A stretch of 64,000 nt of DNA from Stenotrophomonas sp. SAU14A_NAIMI4_8 (GTDB lineage Bacteria > Pseudomonadota > Gammaproteobacteria > Xanthomonadales > Xanthomonadaceae). Within the stretch, counting starts at the first letter, position 1. Each line of letters opens with the position of its first letter. The stretch lies in assembly GCF_003086695.1 (NCBI RefSeq), contig NZ_CP025999.1:2087680-2151679 (forward strand). The letters are read 5' to 3'. Made by a program: the position numbers and the translations under genes. Positions 27,210 to 36,733 of the stretch are shown piece after piece. The notes beneath the pieces were generated by a model. It saw nothing but the letters and a program-made list of their open reading frames with translations. It was not told where the DNA came from and did not search any database.

Positions 27210-27222
27210 GCTGTTGCTGCAA

Positions 27223-27999
27223 TCAAGCCGGATTGAAGCTGGCCGCCAACGTACCCACGGTCAGCACCCAGCCATCGACCAGCACGAACAGCAGGATCTT
27301 GAACGGCGCCGACACCAGCATCGGCGACAGCATCATCATGCCCATCGACATCAGCACGCTGGCCACCACCAGATCGATGATCACGAACGGAATGAAGATC
27401 AGGAAGCCGATCTCGAAGGCGGTCTTCAGTTCGCTGGTGACGAACGAGGCGACCAGCACCGGGAACGGAATCGCATCGGGGCTGGCATAGGTGCCGTGAC
27501 CGGCAATGCCGGCGAAGGTCATCAGGTCGGTTTCGCGGATCTGCGCCAGCATGAAGGCCCGCAGCGGCTGGGTGGTCAGCGTCCAGGCGGTCTGGAAGTC
27601 GATATCACCGTTCAGGTACGGCGCCATGCCGGTGCTCCACGCCTTGTCCCAGGTGGGCAGCATGATCATCGCGGTCAGGAACAGGGCCAGGCCCAGCAGC
27701 ACCTGGTTGGACGGCGTCTGCCCGGTGCCCAGCGCCTGGCGCAGCAGGCCCAGCACGATGATAATGCGGGTGAACGATGTCAGCACGAGCAGCATCGACG
27801 GGATCAGGGTGATCGCCGTCATCAGCAGCAGGGTCTGCAGCGGCAGGCTGACCGGCGCGCCGCCGATCTTGCCCACGTTTACATCGGGCAGCGACGGCGG
27901 TGCGCCCGGCGCGGCGAACGCCAGCGCGGGCAGCAGGCACAGGGCGATCAGGATCAGCCACGGCATCAGGGTGGCGAAGCGGGAACGGGTCACGCGCAT
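27223..27999 (-). CDS. fliP: flagellar export gate protein FliP
   Basis: 258 aa. Cleavable signal peptide of about 29 residues (LILIALCLLPALAFA), then four TM helices with family motifs (TSFTRIIIVLGLLRQALGT, FVTSELKTAFEIGFLIFIPF). Core of the export gate. It starts 1 nt after the fliO stop. Confidence 0.97.
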   Translation of the reverse strand: MRVTRSRFATLMPWLILIALCLLPALAFAAPGAPPSLPDVNVGKIGGAPVSLPLQTLLLMTAITLIPSMLLVLTSFTRIIIVLGLLRQALGTGQTPSNQVLLGLALFLTAMIMLPTWDKAWSTGMAPYLNGDIDFQTAWTLTTQPLRAFMLAQIRETDLMTFAGIAGHGTYASPDAIPFPVLVASFVTSELKTAFEIGFLIFIPFVIIDLVVASVLMSMGMMMLSPMLVSAPFKILLFVLVDGWVLTVGTLAASFNPA

Positions 28000-28000
28000 G

Positions 28001-28408
28001 TCAGGGGTCCTTGCGCAGCCGCTGTTGCAGCAGCTGGGCGAAATTCGGCAGGTTCTTCAGGTCCGGCACGCGCACCGGCGCCGGCGGCGGCAGGGGCTCG
28101 GACAGGGTGTGCAGGGTGTTGATGCTGCCGGCGGTGACGCCCAGCAGCAGCTGCTGGCCGTTCACTTCCACCACCACCACGCGTTCCTTGGCGCCCACGG
28201 TCAGGCTGGCCACCAGCTTCATGCCTTCGGCTGGGCGGAAGCCGCTGCCGGGCAGGCGCTTGAGCAGCCAGCCCAGACCGATCACCAGGGCCAGCACGGC
28301 CAGCAGGGCCAGCACCGCACCGAACAGACTCGGTGCGGTGGCGGCATGCTGGCCGATCTGCGGCGTTGCCTTCGCAGCGGCCTGTGCGGTGGCGAGCAGC
28401 AGGCTCAA
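28001..28408 (-). CDS. fliO: flagellar assembly protein FliO
   Basis: 135 aa, one TM helix at about 28-50 (LFGAVLALLAVLALVIGLGWLL) and a short cytoplasmic FliO domain (KLVASLTVGAKERVVVVEVNGQQLLLGVT). Assists FliP complex assembly. The start is a TTG that overlaps the fliN stop as TTGA; no ATG or GTG is available near the correct N-terminus. Confidence 0.9.
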   Translation of the reverse strand: MSLLLATAQAAAKATPQIGQHAATAPSLFGAVLALLAVLALVIGLGWLLKRLPGSGFRPAEGMKLVASLTVGAKERVVVVEVNGQQLLLGVTAGSINTLHTLSEPLPPPAPVRVPDLKNLPNFAQLLQQRLRKDP

Positions 28409-28740
28409 CGCAGTCTCCGGATCCGCTCGCTCGGGCTGACCACGTCGGTCAGGCGCACGCCGAAGCGGTCGTTGATCACCACCACTTCGCCGTGGGCGAT
28501 CAGGGTGCCGTTGACGAACACGTCCAGCGATTCGCCGGCGCCGCGTTCCAGTTCCACCACCGAGCCCTGGTTGAGCTGCAGCAGGTTGCGGATCGGCAGG
28601 CGGGCGCGGCCGACTTCCAGCGACAGCGTCACCGGCACGTCCAGGATCACGTCCAGGTTCAGGTCCGGACCCTGGGTTTCATCGGCCTGCAGGCTGCCGA
28701 ACTGGGCCGGGGTCGGTTCGAGGGCGTCGATATCGTTCAT
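28405..28740 (-). CDS. fliN: flagellar motor switch protein FliN
   Basis: 111 aa with the SpoA/FliN domain (LDVILDVPVTLSLEVGRARLPI, LNQGSVVELERGAGESLDVFVNG). Forms the lower C-ring with FliM. Short N-terminal extension relative to E. coli. The ATG overlaps the fliM stop by 4 nt. Confidence 0.96.
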   Translation of the reverse strand: MNDIDALEPTPAQFGSLQADETQGPDLNLDVILDVPVTLSLEVGRARLPIRNLLQLNQGSVVELERGAGESLDVFVNGTLIAHGEVVVINDRFGVRLTDVVSPSERIRRLR

Positions 28741-29741
28741 TGCGGGTCTTCCTGGATGACGGGTACGCGCGGGCGGGTCCCCGGCGGATGGGTAGCGGTG
28801 ACTTTCACGGCGTTCATGCCGTTGGCGATGCCGAATTCGCCGGTGAACACGGGAATGTTCTCAACGCACAGCGGCACCTGGGTGTTCAGCTCGATCGGCA
28901 GGATGTCGCCTACCTTCAGCTGGGTCAGGTCGCGCAGGGTCATGCGCTTGCTGGCCAGCACGCTGGACAGGGTGACTTCGGCGATGTTGAGCTGTTCGCG
29001 CAGCATCACGCCCCAGCTGGCATCGCGGTCGTTGCGATCGCTCTGGATGCCGGCGTCCAGCAGTTCGCGGATCGGTTCCAGCATCGAGTACGGCAGGGTG
29101 ACGTGGATATCGCCGCCACCGCCGTCCAGTTCCACGTGCAGGCGGCACACCACCACGTATTCGCGCGGGGTGACGATGTTGGCGAAGTGCGGGTTGATTT
29201 CCGAATTGATGTATTCGAAATCCACTTCCATCACCGGCGCCCAGGCTTCGCGCAGATCGGCGAAGGTCTGCTTCAGCAGCAGGTGGATCACCCGCATTTC
29301 GGTGGCGGTGAATTCGCGGCCTTCGATGCGGGTGGGGTAGCGCCCGTCGCCGCCGAAGAAGTTGTCGACGATGGCGAACACCAGGGTCGGCTCGAACACG
29401 ATCAGGCCGGTGCCACGCAGCGGCTTGAAGCGGATCAGGTTCAGGTTGGTCGGCACATACAGCGAATGCATGTAGTCGTTGAACTTGATCAGCTCGATGC
29501 CGCGCACGGACAGTTCGGCCGAGCGGCGGATCAGGTTGAACAGACCGATCCGCCACAGGCGGGCGAAACGCTCGTGCACCATTTCCAGCGTGGGCATGCG
29601 ACCGCGGATGATGCGGTCCTGGCTGGCGAAGTCGTACGAACGTGCTTCGCCGGACGGCGGCTCCGGATCGGTTTCGACCGCGCCGCTGTCCACGCCATGC
29701 AGCAGGGCATCGATCTCATCCTGGGACAGCAGGTCATTCAT
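28737..29741 (-). CDS. fliM: flagellar motor switch protein FliM
   Basis: 334 aa. N-terminal CheY-P-binding peptide LLSQDEIDALLHG, a middle domain (YVPTNLNLIRFKPLRGTGL) and a C-terminal SpoA-like domain that pairs with FliN. Component of the C-ring that switches rotation. It starts 10 bp after the fliL stop. Confidence 0.97.
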   Translation of the reverse strand: MNDLLSQDEIDALLHGVDSGAVETDPEPPSGEARSYDFASQDRIIRGRMPTLEMVHERFARLWRIGLFNLIRRSAELSVRGIELIKFNDYMHSLYVPTNLNLIRFKPLRGTGLIVFEPTLVFAIVDNFFGGDGRYPTRIEGREFTATEMRVIHLLLKQTFADLREAWAPVMEVDFEYINSEINPHFANIVTPREYVVVCRLHVELDGGGGDIHVTLPYSMLEPIRELLDAGIQSDRNDRDASWGVMLREQLNIAEVTLSSVLASKRMTLRDLTQLKVGDILPIELNTQVPLCVENIPVFTGEFGIANGMNAVKVTATHPPGTRPRVPVIQEDPQ

Positions 29742-29751
29742 CGGTAGGCCC

Positions 29752-30267
29752 TTACTGGGTCACGAAGCTGGTGAACAGCAGATCGTCGGCGCCGTTGCTG
29801 CCGGTCTCGGCCTTCAGCACTTTCTGCACGGCGGCCAGCGCTTCGCCCTGCAGCTTCTGCTTGCCGGCCACGTCGGCAATCTGCTCGGGGCTGACCTGCG
29901 AGAACAGCATCAGCAGGTTGGCGCGCAGTGCCGGCGCATGGGTCTTGATCGCCTCCAGCGCGGCGGCGTCGCGGGTCATCAGCTGCACTTCCACCTGCAG
30001 GTAGCGCGGGCCGTCGATCGGACCGTTCAGATTGACCACGAAGGCCGGTTCCAGCGCGAAGTACTGGGCCGGGGCCGGGGTGGCGCCCTTCTTCGGGGCT
30101 TCGGCGGTGGCCGGTTCGTGCTTGCTCTGGGTGAAGAACCAGACGCCGGCGCCGGCGGCACCTGCGGCCAGGACGGCCACCAGGGCGGTGATGAGCAGAG
30201 GACTGCGCGGCTTGGCGCTCTTGTCCTTGTCGGCGGTCTTCTTGGTTTTGTCAGCGGCTGCGGCCAC
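29752..30267 (-). CDS. fliL: flagellar basal body protein FliL
   Basis: 171 aa, a Lys-rich cytoplasmic N-terminus, one TM helix at about 25-46 (LLITALVAVLAAGAAGAGVWFF) and a periplasmic FliL domain (YLQVEVQLMTRDAAALEAI). Encircles and stabilises stators. The start is GTG with GAGGAG 9 nt upstream. First gene of fliLMNOPQR behind a sigma-54 promoter. Confidence 0.94.
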   Translation of the reverse strand: MAAAADKTKKTADKDKSAKPRSPLLITALVAVLAAGAAGAGVWFFTQSKHEPATAEAPKKGATPAPAQYFALEPAFVVNLNGPIDGPRYLQVEVQLMTRDAAALEAIKTHAPALRANLLMLFSQVSPEQIADVAGKQKLQGEALAAVQKVLKAETGSNGADDLLFTSFVTQ

Positions 30268-30303
30268 GGGGTGAAGCTCCTCAGGGGTTGCTTCACAGGG
30301 CTA

Positions 30304-30319
30304 TGCAAGGGGTGTGCCG
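30304..30319 (-). promoter_or_regulatory. sigma-54 promoter of fliLMNOPQR
   Basis: CGGCAC, 5 nt, TTGCA on the minus strand, 37 nt upstream of the fliL GTG. One mismatch to TGGCAC-N5-TTGCA. Confidence 0.85.
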
Positions 30320-30368
30320 CAAGGGTGGGGAAGGGGGGCGACGGAATTCCGTCGGCGCCCCGGTTCCG

Positions 30369-30393
30369 GTAGTGGCCAACCTTGGTTGGCCAC
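30369..30393 (+). repeat. SMAG-type palindrome between fliK and fliL
   Basis: GTAG then GTGGCCAACC/GGTTGGCCAC arms; it ends 3 bp from the fliK stop codon. Confidence 0.75.
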
Positions 30394-30396
30394 CGG

Positions 30397-31581
30397 TTAC
30401 GCGTAGGCGTCCAGCAATCCGCGCTGGCGGATCAGCTGCGCCGCCGACACCGTGGTGTCGCCCAGCGACGGTTCTCCGTCACCGATCCGGCCACTGCCGC
30501 TGCCGGTGTTCTGGCCCGACGTTCCGCCGTCGCCGCTGTGGTGGTGGCCCACATCGGCATGGGCCAGCTGGAAGCCCTGTTCGCCCAGCAGTTCGCGCAG
30601 GCGCGGCAGGCTGCTTTCCAGCGCCTGGCGCACATCCACGTGCGGGCTGCTGAAGCTGGCATGCACCTTGTCACCGTTCATGTGCAGGCGCACGTCCACC
30701 GGGCCCAGGTCTTCCGGGTTCAGGGTGATGTGGGCGTGGCCGATCTTCTGGTCCGCCAGCCAACCGACGCGTGCACCGATGGCCTGGTCGAAACCATCGT
30801 CGCCCAACACCGGGGTAGGGGTAGGTTCGCCGTTGAACACCGGCGTGCTGGCCAGCGCGGCCTTCAGGTCCTGCAGGGCGGCGGGCAGGGCCACCTGCAA
30901 CGGTGCGGTCACGTTGCGATCGCTGCCGAACAGGCTGTCCGCATCGTCCGCGCCATCCAGCGCGGTCTGTGCAAGCACGGTGCCGGGCAGCGGCAGTTCG
31001 ATGGCTTCGCCATCGGCATCCGGTGCCGCGGTCGCGGCGGCGACGCCAGGGGCCGCAGGCGCGGTGGCCGGCGTAGCGGTGGTGGCCGCGGCGGGCAGTG
31101 TGGCAAGCGCCGCGGGCGCGGCGCTGGGCAGGGCCTCGGCATCGGCGCCGGTGGCGGTGGGCAAGGCAGGCACGCTGGGATCGGCGACCGGCGGCACCAT
31201 CAGCGCCAACCCGGCCAGACCCAGCGGCGGCCAGGGCGCGTCATCGCTGTCGGTCGCTGCGTCCTTGTCGGTGGCCGGCGCAGTGGTGTCAGTGGTGCTG
31301 GCGGCCACCTCGGTGGTTGCCGCGTCGGGGTCGGTGGCATCGGCGGAACTGGCCGGCGGCGTGCGCGCATCCGGGTTGCCCGCGTCGGCGTTGCCCGCCT
31401 TGTTCGCCGGCTTCGACGGGGTGCTGGCGGTCTTGGCCGCAGGCGCATTGCCGCCGCCCTGCAGCATCTGGTCGAAACCGTTGCCGCTGCTGCCGTCGCT
31501 GCGGCTGCTGCGTGCGCTGCTGCCGGTGGAACCGGTGGTGCCGGCGGCGGTGCTGTTGCCGGTCAACAGGGAAGGCATCAC
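30397..31581 (-). CDS. fliK: flagellar hook-length control protein FliK
   Basis: 394 aa. A long low-complexity N-terminal part rich in Ala, Thr, Asp and Ser, typical of the molecular ruler. The C-terminal Flg_hook domain (IGHAHITLNPEDLGPVDVRL, then ESSLPRLRELLGEQG) contacts FlhB to switch substrate class. The ATG overlaps the fliJ stop by 4 nt. Confidence 0.92.
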   Translation of the reverse strand: MMPSLLTGNSTAAGTTGSTGSSARSSRSDGSSGNGFDQMLQGGGNAPAAKTASTPSKPANKAGNADAGNPDARTPPASSADATDPDAATTEVAASTTDTTAPATDKDAATDSDDAPWPPLGLAGLALMVPPVADPSVPALPTATGADAEALPSAAPAALATLPAAATTATPATAPAAPGVAAATAAPDADGEAIELPLPGTVLAQTALDGADDADSLFGSDRNVTAPLQVALPAALQDLKAALASTPVFNGEPTPTPVLGDDGFDQAIGARVGWLADQKIGHAHITLNPEDLGPVDVRLHMNGDKVHASFSSPHVDVRQALESSLPRLRELLGEQGFQLAHADVGHHHSGDGGTSGQNTGSGSGRIGDGEPSLGDTTVSAAQLIRQRGLLDAYA

Positions 31582-32060
31582 GCGCGGCCTCCCTGCGGGT
31601 CGCTGTCCGGGTCTGCGGCCTGCGCCAGGCGCGCGCGGCGTGCGCCGATGTCATCCATCTCGCGCTGGTCGCGGCGGTCGGTCACCACCTTTTCCTGTGC
31701 GCGGTAGCTGGCGGCCAGCTGTTCCAGCACGGCCTTGTCCCGGCTGGCCAGGATCAGGCGCGCGCGTTCGGCTTCGACCTTTTCGCGGTTGCCGTTCACG
31801 GTCTGCTGCTGCTGTTCCACCGCGCTGTCCAGGCGGTCCAGGAAGGCACGGCGGTTGAGCAGCTGCGCCGGACTGGTGGCAGCCATCTGTGCGTTGGCCA
31901 TCTGTTGCGAGGCATATTCCTCGGCATAGCGGCGCAGTTCATCCAGCCGCGACAGATGGGTATCCAGCACGCGCTGGCGCTCGGCCAGGTCGCGGGCCAC
32001 CGCGTCTTCGTGTTCCTGCGCCCGCTTCAGCAGCGGGTCGATGCGCTTGGACTGTGTCAT
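31578..32060 (-). CDS. fliJ: flagellar export protein FliJ
   Basis: 160 aa, almost wholly charged coiled coil (LDELRRYAEEYASQQMANAQ; EKVEAERARLILASRDKAVLE). Central stalk of the FliI ATPase that links it to FlhA and escorts chaperones. It starts 3 nt after the fliI stop. Confidence 0.93.
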   Translation of the reverse strand: MTQSKRIDPLLKRAQEHEDAVARDLAERQRVLDTHLSRLDELRRYAEEYASQQMANAQMAATSPAQLLNRRAFLDRLDSAVEQQQQTVNGNREKVEAERARLILASRDKAVLEQLAASYRAQEKVVTDRRDQREMDDIGARRARLAQAADPDSDPQGGRA

Positions 32061-32063
32061 GGC

Positions 32064-33446
32064 TTAGTTCTCTTGTTCCACCAGGCGCTGCAGCGCGGCC
32101 TGGCTGTGCGGAAGATCGGCGGCCTTGGCCACGTCCTGGCCGAGGAATTCCATGATTTCCGGCCAGCGTTCCAGTGCTTCGTCGGTCGCAGCATCGTTGC
32201 CGCGCTGGTAGGCGCCAATGGCGATCAGGTCGCGGTTGGCCGAGTAGGCCGACACCAGCCGCTTCAGCTTGCGGATGCGCAGGCGCCACGGCTCGTCGGC
32301 GATTTCCGTGACCACGCGGCTGACCGACGATTCCACGTCGATGGCCGGGTACAGGCCACTGTCGGCCACCCGGCGCGAGAGCAGGATGTGGCCGTCCAGG
32401 ATCGCGCGTGCCGCATCGGCAATCGGATCCTGCGGGTCATCGCCTTCGGTCAGCACGGTGTAGAACGCGGTGATCGAGCCGCGCCCCTTGGCGCCGTTGC
32501 CGGCACGTTCCACCAGCGCCGGCAGCTTGGCGAACACCGACGGCGGGTAGCCGCGGGTGGTCGGCGGTTCACCCACCGACAGGCCGATCTCGCGCTGGGC
32601 CTGGGCGAAGCGGGTGAGCGAATCCATCAGCAGCAGCACGTTCAAGCCCTGGTCGCGGAACCATTCGGCAATGGCGGTGGCGCGGTAGGCGCCGTGCAGG
32701 CGCGCCAGCGGCGGCCGGTCGGCGGGGCTGGCCACCACCACCGCGCGGCGCAGGCCTTCTTCGCCCAGGGTGGTTTCAACGAAATCGCGCACTTCGCGGC
32801 CACGTTCACCGATCAGCCCGACCACGATCACGTCGGCGGCGGTGTAGCGGGTCATCATGCCCAGCAGCGTTGATTTACCGACACCGGAGCCGGCGAACAG
32901 GCCCACGCGCTGGCCACGGCCGATCGGCAGCAGCGCATTGATCGCGCGCACGCCCACGTCCAGCGGCTGGGTGATGGGTTCGCGCGCCAGCGGGTTGATC
33001 GACACGCCGGCCATGCCGACATGGCCTTCGGCACGGATCGGGCCCTTGCCATCCAGCGGCACGCCGTCGCTGTCGATCACCCTGCCCAGCAGGCCTTCGC
33101 CCACTTCCACGCCGCCACGGCGGGCCGAGGGCACCACCCGTGCGTTGGGCAGCAGGCCGTGCAGTTCCGCGCTGGGCATCAGGTAGGTGCGTTCGCCGGC
33201 GAAGCCGACCACTTCGGCATCCACCCAGCCACCATCGACCACTTCCACTTTGCAGCTGGCGCCCAGCGGCGCTTCGCAGCCCACCGCTTCCAGGGTCAGG
33301 CCCACCGCGCGGCGCAGCACGCCCTCACGGATCAGGCCGCGGCCGTGTGCGGTGTCCACGCGCAGGCTGTCCAGACGGCCGGCCAGGCGCAGGTTGCGGG
33401 CCACGGTCCAATCCGCCGGCGGCGGCAGATGCGGTTCGGTGTTCAT
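32064..33446 (-). CDS. fliI: flagellum-specific ATPase FliI
   Basis: 460 aa, F1-type ATPase. Walker A FAGSGVGKST, Walker B region LLLMDSLTRFAQAQREIGLS and the family segment GEPPTTRGYPPSVFAKLPALVERAG. Energises export with FliH and FliJ. The ATG overlaps the fliH stop by 4 nt. Confidence 0.97.
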   Translation of the reverse strand: MNTEPHLPPPADWTVARNLRLAGRLDSLRVDTAHGRGLIREGVLRRAVGLTLEAVGCEAPLGASCKVEVVDGGWVDAEVVGFAGERTYLMPSAELHGLLPNARVVPSARRGGVEVGEGLLGRVIDSDGVPLDGKGPIRAEGHVGMAGVSINPLAREPITQPLDVGVRAINALLPIGRGQRVGLFAGSGVGKSTLLGMMTRYTAADVIVVGLIGERGREVRDFVETTLGEEGLRRAVVVASPADRPPLARLHGAYRATAIAEWFRDQGLNVLLLMDSLTRFAQAQREIGLSVGEPPTTRGYPPSVFAKLPALVERAGNGAKGRGSITAFYTVLTEGDDPQDPIADAARAILDGHILLSRRVADSGLYPAIDVESSVSRVVTEIADEPWRLRIRKLKRLVSAYSANRDLIAIGAYQRGNDAATDEALERWPEIMEFLGQDVAKAADLPHSQAALQRLVEQEN

Positions 33447-34084
33447 GCATTGGCTCCGGTCTGGCGGATCACCGCATCCAGGGCGCCGCGCAGGCGTGCT
33501 TCCAGGGTGCCATCCACGCGCACCGCTTCGGCGTGCACGCGCAGGTCGCCGCGGCTCAGGCTGGTGTCGGGCACCAGCCGCTGCTGCGGTGACAGGTTCA
33601 ACAGCGGCGACAGCGCGGCGATGTCGTCGGGGTGCAGGCGCACTTCCACCTCGCGGGTAGCGCCGCCCACTGCATCCACGGCTTCGCCCACCAGCTGCGC
33701 CAGCAGCGCGGGGTCGGCCTCGTAGGCCCGGCCGACCAGGGCGCCGGCAATGCGCACGGCCAGCTCGCCCAGCGCGCCGACCACTTCATTTTCCAGGCGC
33801 ACCAGCGGGCGGCTGAAGTTGTCCAGGATGCCTTCGATCTGCGCGACAAGACGGCGCACCTCGGCCTGGCCTTGGCCATAGCCATCGCTGTGGCCCTGGG
33901 CAAAGCCTTCCTTCTCCGCGCTGTCCTGGATCGCCTGGATCTCTTCCAGCGTGGGCAGCTGCAGTACCGGCTCGGGCTCGTGCTCCGGGTCGGGTTCGGT
34001 CAGTTCGAACACATCCTGCGGCTCCAGCTCGGGTTCGGGCTGGGCCAGCAGGTCCGGGGCGAGCCAGCGCACGACATTGCTCAC
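33443..34084 (-). CDS. fliH: flagellar assembly protein FliH
   Basis: 213 aa, a Glu/Pro-rich N-terminal segment (PEPELEPQDVFELTEPDPEH) followed by a long helical region and the V-ATPase-E-like C-domain. Negative regulator and stator of FliI. The start is GTG overlapping the fliG stop as GTGA. The acidic N-terminus is longer than in enterics but common in pseudomonads. Confidence 0.93.
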   Translation of the reverse strand: MSNVVRWLAPDLLAQPEPELEPQDVFELTEPDPEHEPEPVLQLPTLEEIQAIQDSAEKEGFAQGHSDGYGQGQAEVRRLVAQIEGILDNFSRPLVRLENEVVGALGELAVRIAGALVGRAYEADPALLAQLVGEAVDAVGGATREVEVRLHPDDIAALSPLLNLSPQQRLVPDTSLSRGDLRVHAEAVRVDGTLEARLRGALDAVIRQTGANA

Positions 34085-35082
34085 AGCATGGCCTCCGCGC
34101 TGCCACCGATGGTGACCGTGCCTTCATCGGCCATGCGCTTGACGATGGCCAGGATCTCGCGCTGCGCGCCTTCCACGTCGGACAGGCGCACCGGGCCGCG
34201 TGCTTCCATGTCTTCCAGCAGGATTTCGGCGGCACGCTGGGACATGTTGCGGGTGATCTTGTCGCGCACCTTGATGTCGGCACCACGCAGGGCCAGGCCC
34301 AGGCGCTCGCCGCTCACTTCGCGCAGCACCAGCTGCATTTCGCGATCGTCCAGATCCACCAGATCGTCGAACACGAACATCAGGTCCTGGATGCGGCCGC
34401 TGAGCGGCGCGTCGATGCGCGCGATCTCGCCCAGGATCGCCTGGTCCTGGCCGCTGTCCATGAAGTTGAGGATGTTGGCCGCGCACTGCACGCCGCCGAT
34501 GTTGGACGACTTCAGGTTCTGGTTGCCGGCGAACTGGCGCTCCATGATCTCGTTCAGTTCGTTCAGCGCGTTGGGCGGAATGCCGTCCAGGGTGGCGATG
34601 CGCAGCAGCACGTCCACCCGGGTACGTTCGGGCAGCAGCTTCAGTGCATCGGCGGCCTGGTCGGTTTCCAGGTGGGCCATCACGATGGCGATGATCTGCG
34701 GGTGCTCATTGCGCACCAGATCGGCCACCGCGCGCGGGTCCATCCACTTCAGCGCGTCCAGGCCGGTGGTGTTGCGGCCCAGCAGGATGCGGTCGATCAG
34801 GTTGCCGGCCTTCTCGCTGCCCAGCGCCTGCACCAGCATGTTGCGGATGTAGTCGTCCGAACCCACGCCCAGCGAGGTCTTCGAGCCCAGTTCCTGGCTG
34901 AACTGGTCCATCACCCGTTCCACCTGCTCGCGGGTGATGTCGGTCATCGTGGCCATGGCGATGCCGATCTTCTGCACTTCCTTGGGTTCCATGTGGCGCA
35001 GCACTTCGGCCGCATCCAGTTCACCCAGGGACAGCAGCAGTACCGCAGCGCGCTGCACGCCGGTCAGTTGTGCCTCAGTCAT
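34081..35082 (-). CDS. fliG: flagellar motor switch protein FliG
   Basis: 333 aa with the three FliG domains: an N-domain that binds FliF (QRAAVLLLSLGELDAAEVLRH), a middle domain with EHPQIIAIVMAHL, and a C-domain whose charged helix (DLVDLDDREMQLVLREV) engages stators. Also the contact surface for YcgR in other bacteria. It overlaps fliF by 8 nt. Confidence 0.97.
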   Translation of the reverse strand: MTEAQLTGVQRAAVLLLSLGELDAAEVLRHMEPKEVQKIGIAMATMTDITREQVERVMDQFSQELGSKTSLGVGSDDYIRNMLVQALGSEKAGNLIDRILLGRNTTGLDALKWMDPRAVADLVRNEHPQIIAIVMAHLETDQAADALKLLPERTRVDVLLRIATLDGIPPNALNELNEIMERQFAGNQNLKSSNIGGVQCAANILNFMDSGQDQAILGEIARIDAPLSGRIQDLMFVFDDLVDLDDREMQLVLREVSGERLGLALRGADIKVRDKITRNMSQRAAEILLEDMEARGPVRLSDVEGAQREILAIVKRMADEGTVTIGGSAEAML

Positions 35083-36721
35083 TGGCCACCCAGCCCTTGA
35101 CCACCTGGGCCACGCGCTTGGAGTCGGTCTTTACGGCTTCACGGGCCATCCGCAGTCGTTCCTCATATGAATCCACCGGCAGGGCCAGTGCTTCGGCCCC
35201 GCCCAGGCTGACCCGGTCGGCGCCCAGCGCCGGCAGCGGGGTGCCATCGTCATCCACCAGCTGCACGTCCGCGCTGTGCGGTTCCAGTGCAGCGTCGTCG
35301 TCCTTCTTGGTCTGCCCGGTGATGGCGCGCAGGGCAGGGCGCAGCACACCGAACAGCAGCGCCAGCACCACGATGGCACCCAGCAGCATGCGGCCGGCAT
35401 CGTGTACCCACGGCAGTTCCCACCAGGCGGGGCCTTCCACCGGGGTGGTATCGCGCACGAACGGCGCGTTCATCACCGACACGGTATCGCCGCGTTCTGC
35501 ATTGAAGCCCACGGCCTGCTTCACCAGCGCTTCCACGCGGGTCAGTTCGGCGGCCGACAGCGGCTGCGGGGCGACCTTGCCGTTGGCACCAGCGCGCGGC
35601 ACGTTGTCCACCAGCACCGCCACCGACACGCGCTTGATGCGGCCGGCCGGCTGGCGGGTGTGCTGCAGCGTGCGGTCCAGCTCGTAGTTGCGGGTGGCGT
35701 TCTTGCTGCTTTCGGTCGGGGTCTGCGCGGTCGGCGGTGCGGCCGGCTGGCCCGGCGGGCTGTTGCTGGTCGCGCCCGGCACGCCCTGCGGGCCCGGCGT
35801 GGTGCTGGTGTTCTCGCTCATCTGCTCGCTGCGCAGCTTCTGCGGTTCACCGTTGTAGAGTTCGCGCGCCTCCTCGGTCACCGAGAAGTCCATGTCCACG
35901 CTCACTTCCGGATTCACCCGGCCCGGACCGGTCATCGGTTCCAGCAGTTCGCGGATGCGCTGATTGAACGAGGTTTCCTGGCGGCGCACCTGTTCGAACT
36001 GCGCGGCGTTGACGGCCGCTTCGCTGTTGGGGTCGCTCACGCTCAGCATGCGGCCGCTCTGGTCGACCACGGTCACCCGTTCCGGGGCCAGGTCGGGAAT
36101 GCTGGCGGCCACCATGTGGACGATGGCATCGACCTGGCTGCGTTCCAGCTGCTGGCCGCCACGCAGTTCCAAGGTGACCGAGGCGCTGGCCACGTCACGC
36201 TGGCGGGTGAAGGCGCTGGGCTTGGGAATGGCCAGGTGCACGCGCGAATCGCGCACCGGGCGCAGGGTGTTGATGGTGCGCGACAGCTCGGTTTCCATCG
36301 CGTGCTGGTAGCGCGCGCTTTCCACGAACTGGCTGACGCCGAAGCCCGGGTCGCGCTCCATCAGTTCAAAGCCCAGCTTGCCGCTGTCGGTCAGGCCGGA
36401 ACCGGCCAGCTTCAGGCGCGCATCGTGCAGGTTCTTTTCCGGCACGGTGATGCCACCGGTGGCCGGGTCCAGTTCGAACGGAATCTGTGCGGCGCGCAGC
36501 AGGTCGGTGGCTTCGGCGGTGGCCTTCTGGTCCAGGCCGGTATACAGCGGCACCATGCCCGGCTTCTGTGCCCAGAAGAACACGGCAAGGCCTGCCGCCA
36601 CCGCCACGGCGATCATCGCCATCAGACCCAGGCGGCGGGTGATCTGCAGACTTTGCAGCCGATCGAACCACTGCCCGGCCTTTTCGGCGTTCAGGGATTC
36701 CTTGGAGAGCGTCAGTGCCAT
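35075..36721 (-). CDS. fliF: flagellar MS-ring protein FliF
   Basis: 548 aa, TM1 at about 33-51 and TM2 at about 445-466, with YscJ/FliF periplasmic domains between and a cytoplasmic FliG-binding tail. Signature regions: VPLYTGLDQKATAEATDLL and ARYQHAMETELSRTI. A Gly/Pro/Ser-rich loop around residues 300-345 is variable in the family. It is 12 bp downstream of fliE. Confidence 0.97.
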   Translation of the reverse strand: MALTLSKESLNAEKAGQWFDRLQSLQITRRLGLMAMIAVAVAAGLAVFFWAQKPGMVPLYTGLDQKATAEATDLLRAAQIPFELDPATGGITVPEKNLHDARLKLAGSGLTDSGKLGFELMERDPGFGVSQFVESARYQHAMETELSRTINTLRPVRDSRVHLAIPKPSAFTRQRDVASASVTLELRGGQQLERSQVDAIVHMVAASIPDLAPERVTVVDQSGRMLSVSDPNSEAAVNAAQFEQVRRQETSFNQRIRELLEPMTGPGRVNPEVSVDMDFSVTEEARELYNGEPQKLRSEQMSENTSTTPGPQGVPGATSNSPPGQPAAPPTAQTPTESSKNATRNYELDRTLQHTRQPAGRIKRVSVAVLVDNVPRAGANGKVAPQPLSAAELTRVEALVKQAVGFNAERGDTVSVMNAPFVRDTTPVEGPAWWELPWVHDAGRMLLGAIVVLALLFGVLRPALRAITGQTKKDDDAALEPHSADVQLVDDDGTPLPALGADRVSLGGAEALALPVDSYEERLRMAREAVKTDSKRVAQVVKGWVAND

Positions 36722-36733
36722 GCGGTTGGATCC

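Noticed and set aside
27143..27226. N-terminally extended FliQ
   Set aside because: The extension is translated repeat sequence; FliQ is normally about 89 aa and begins at the ATG at 27142.
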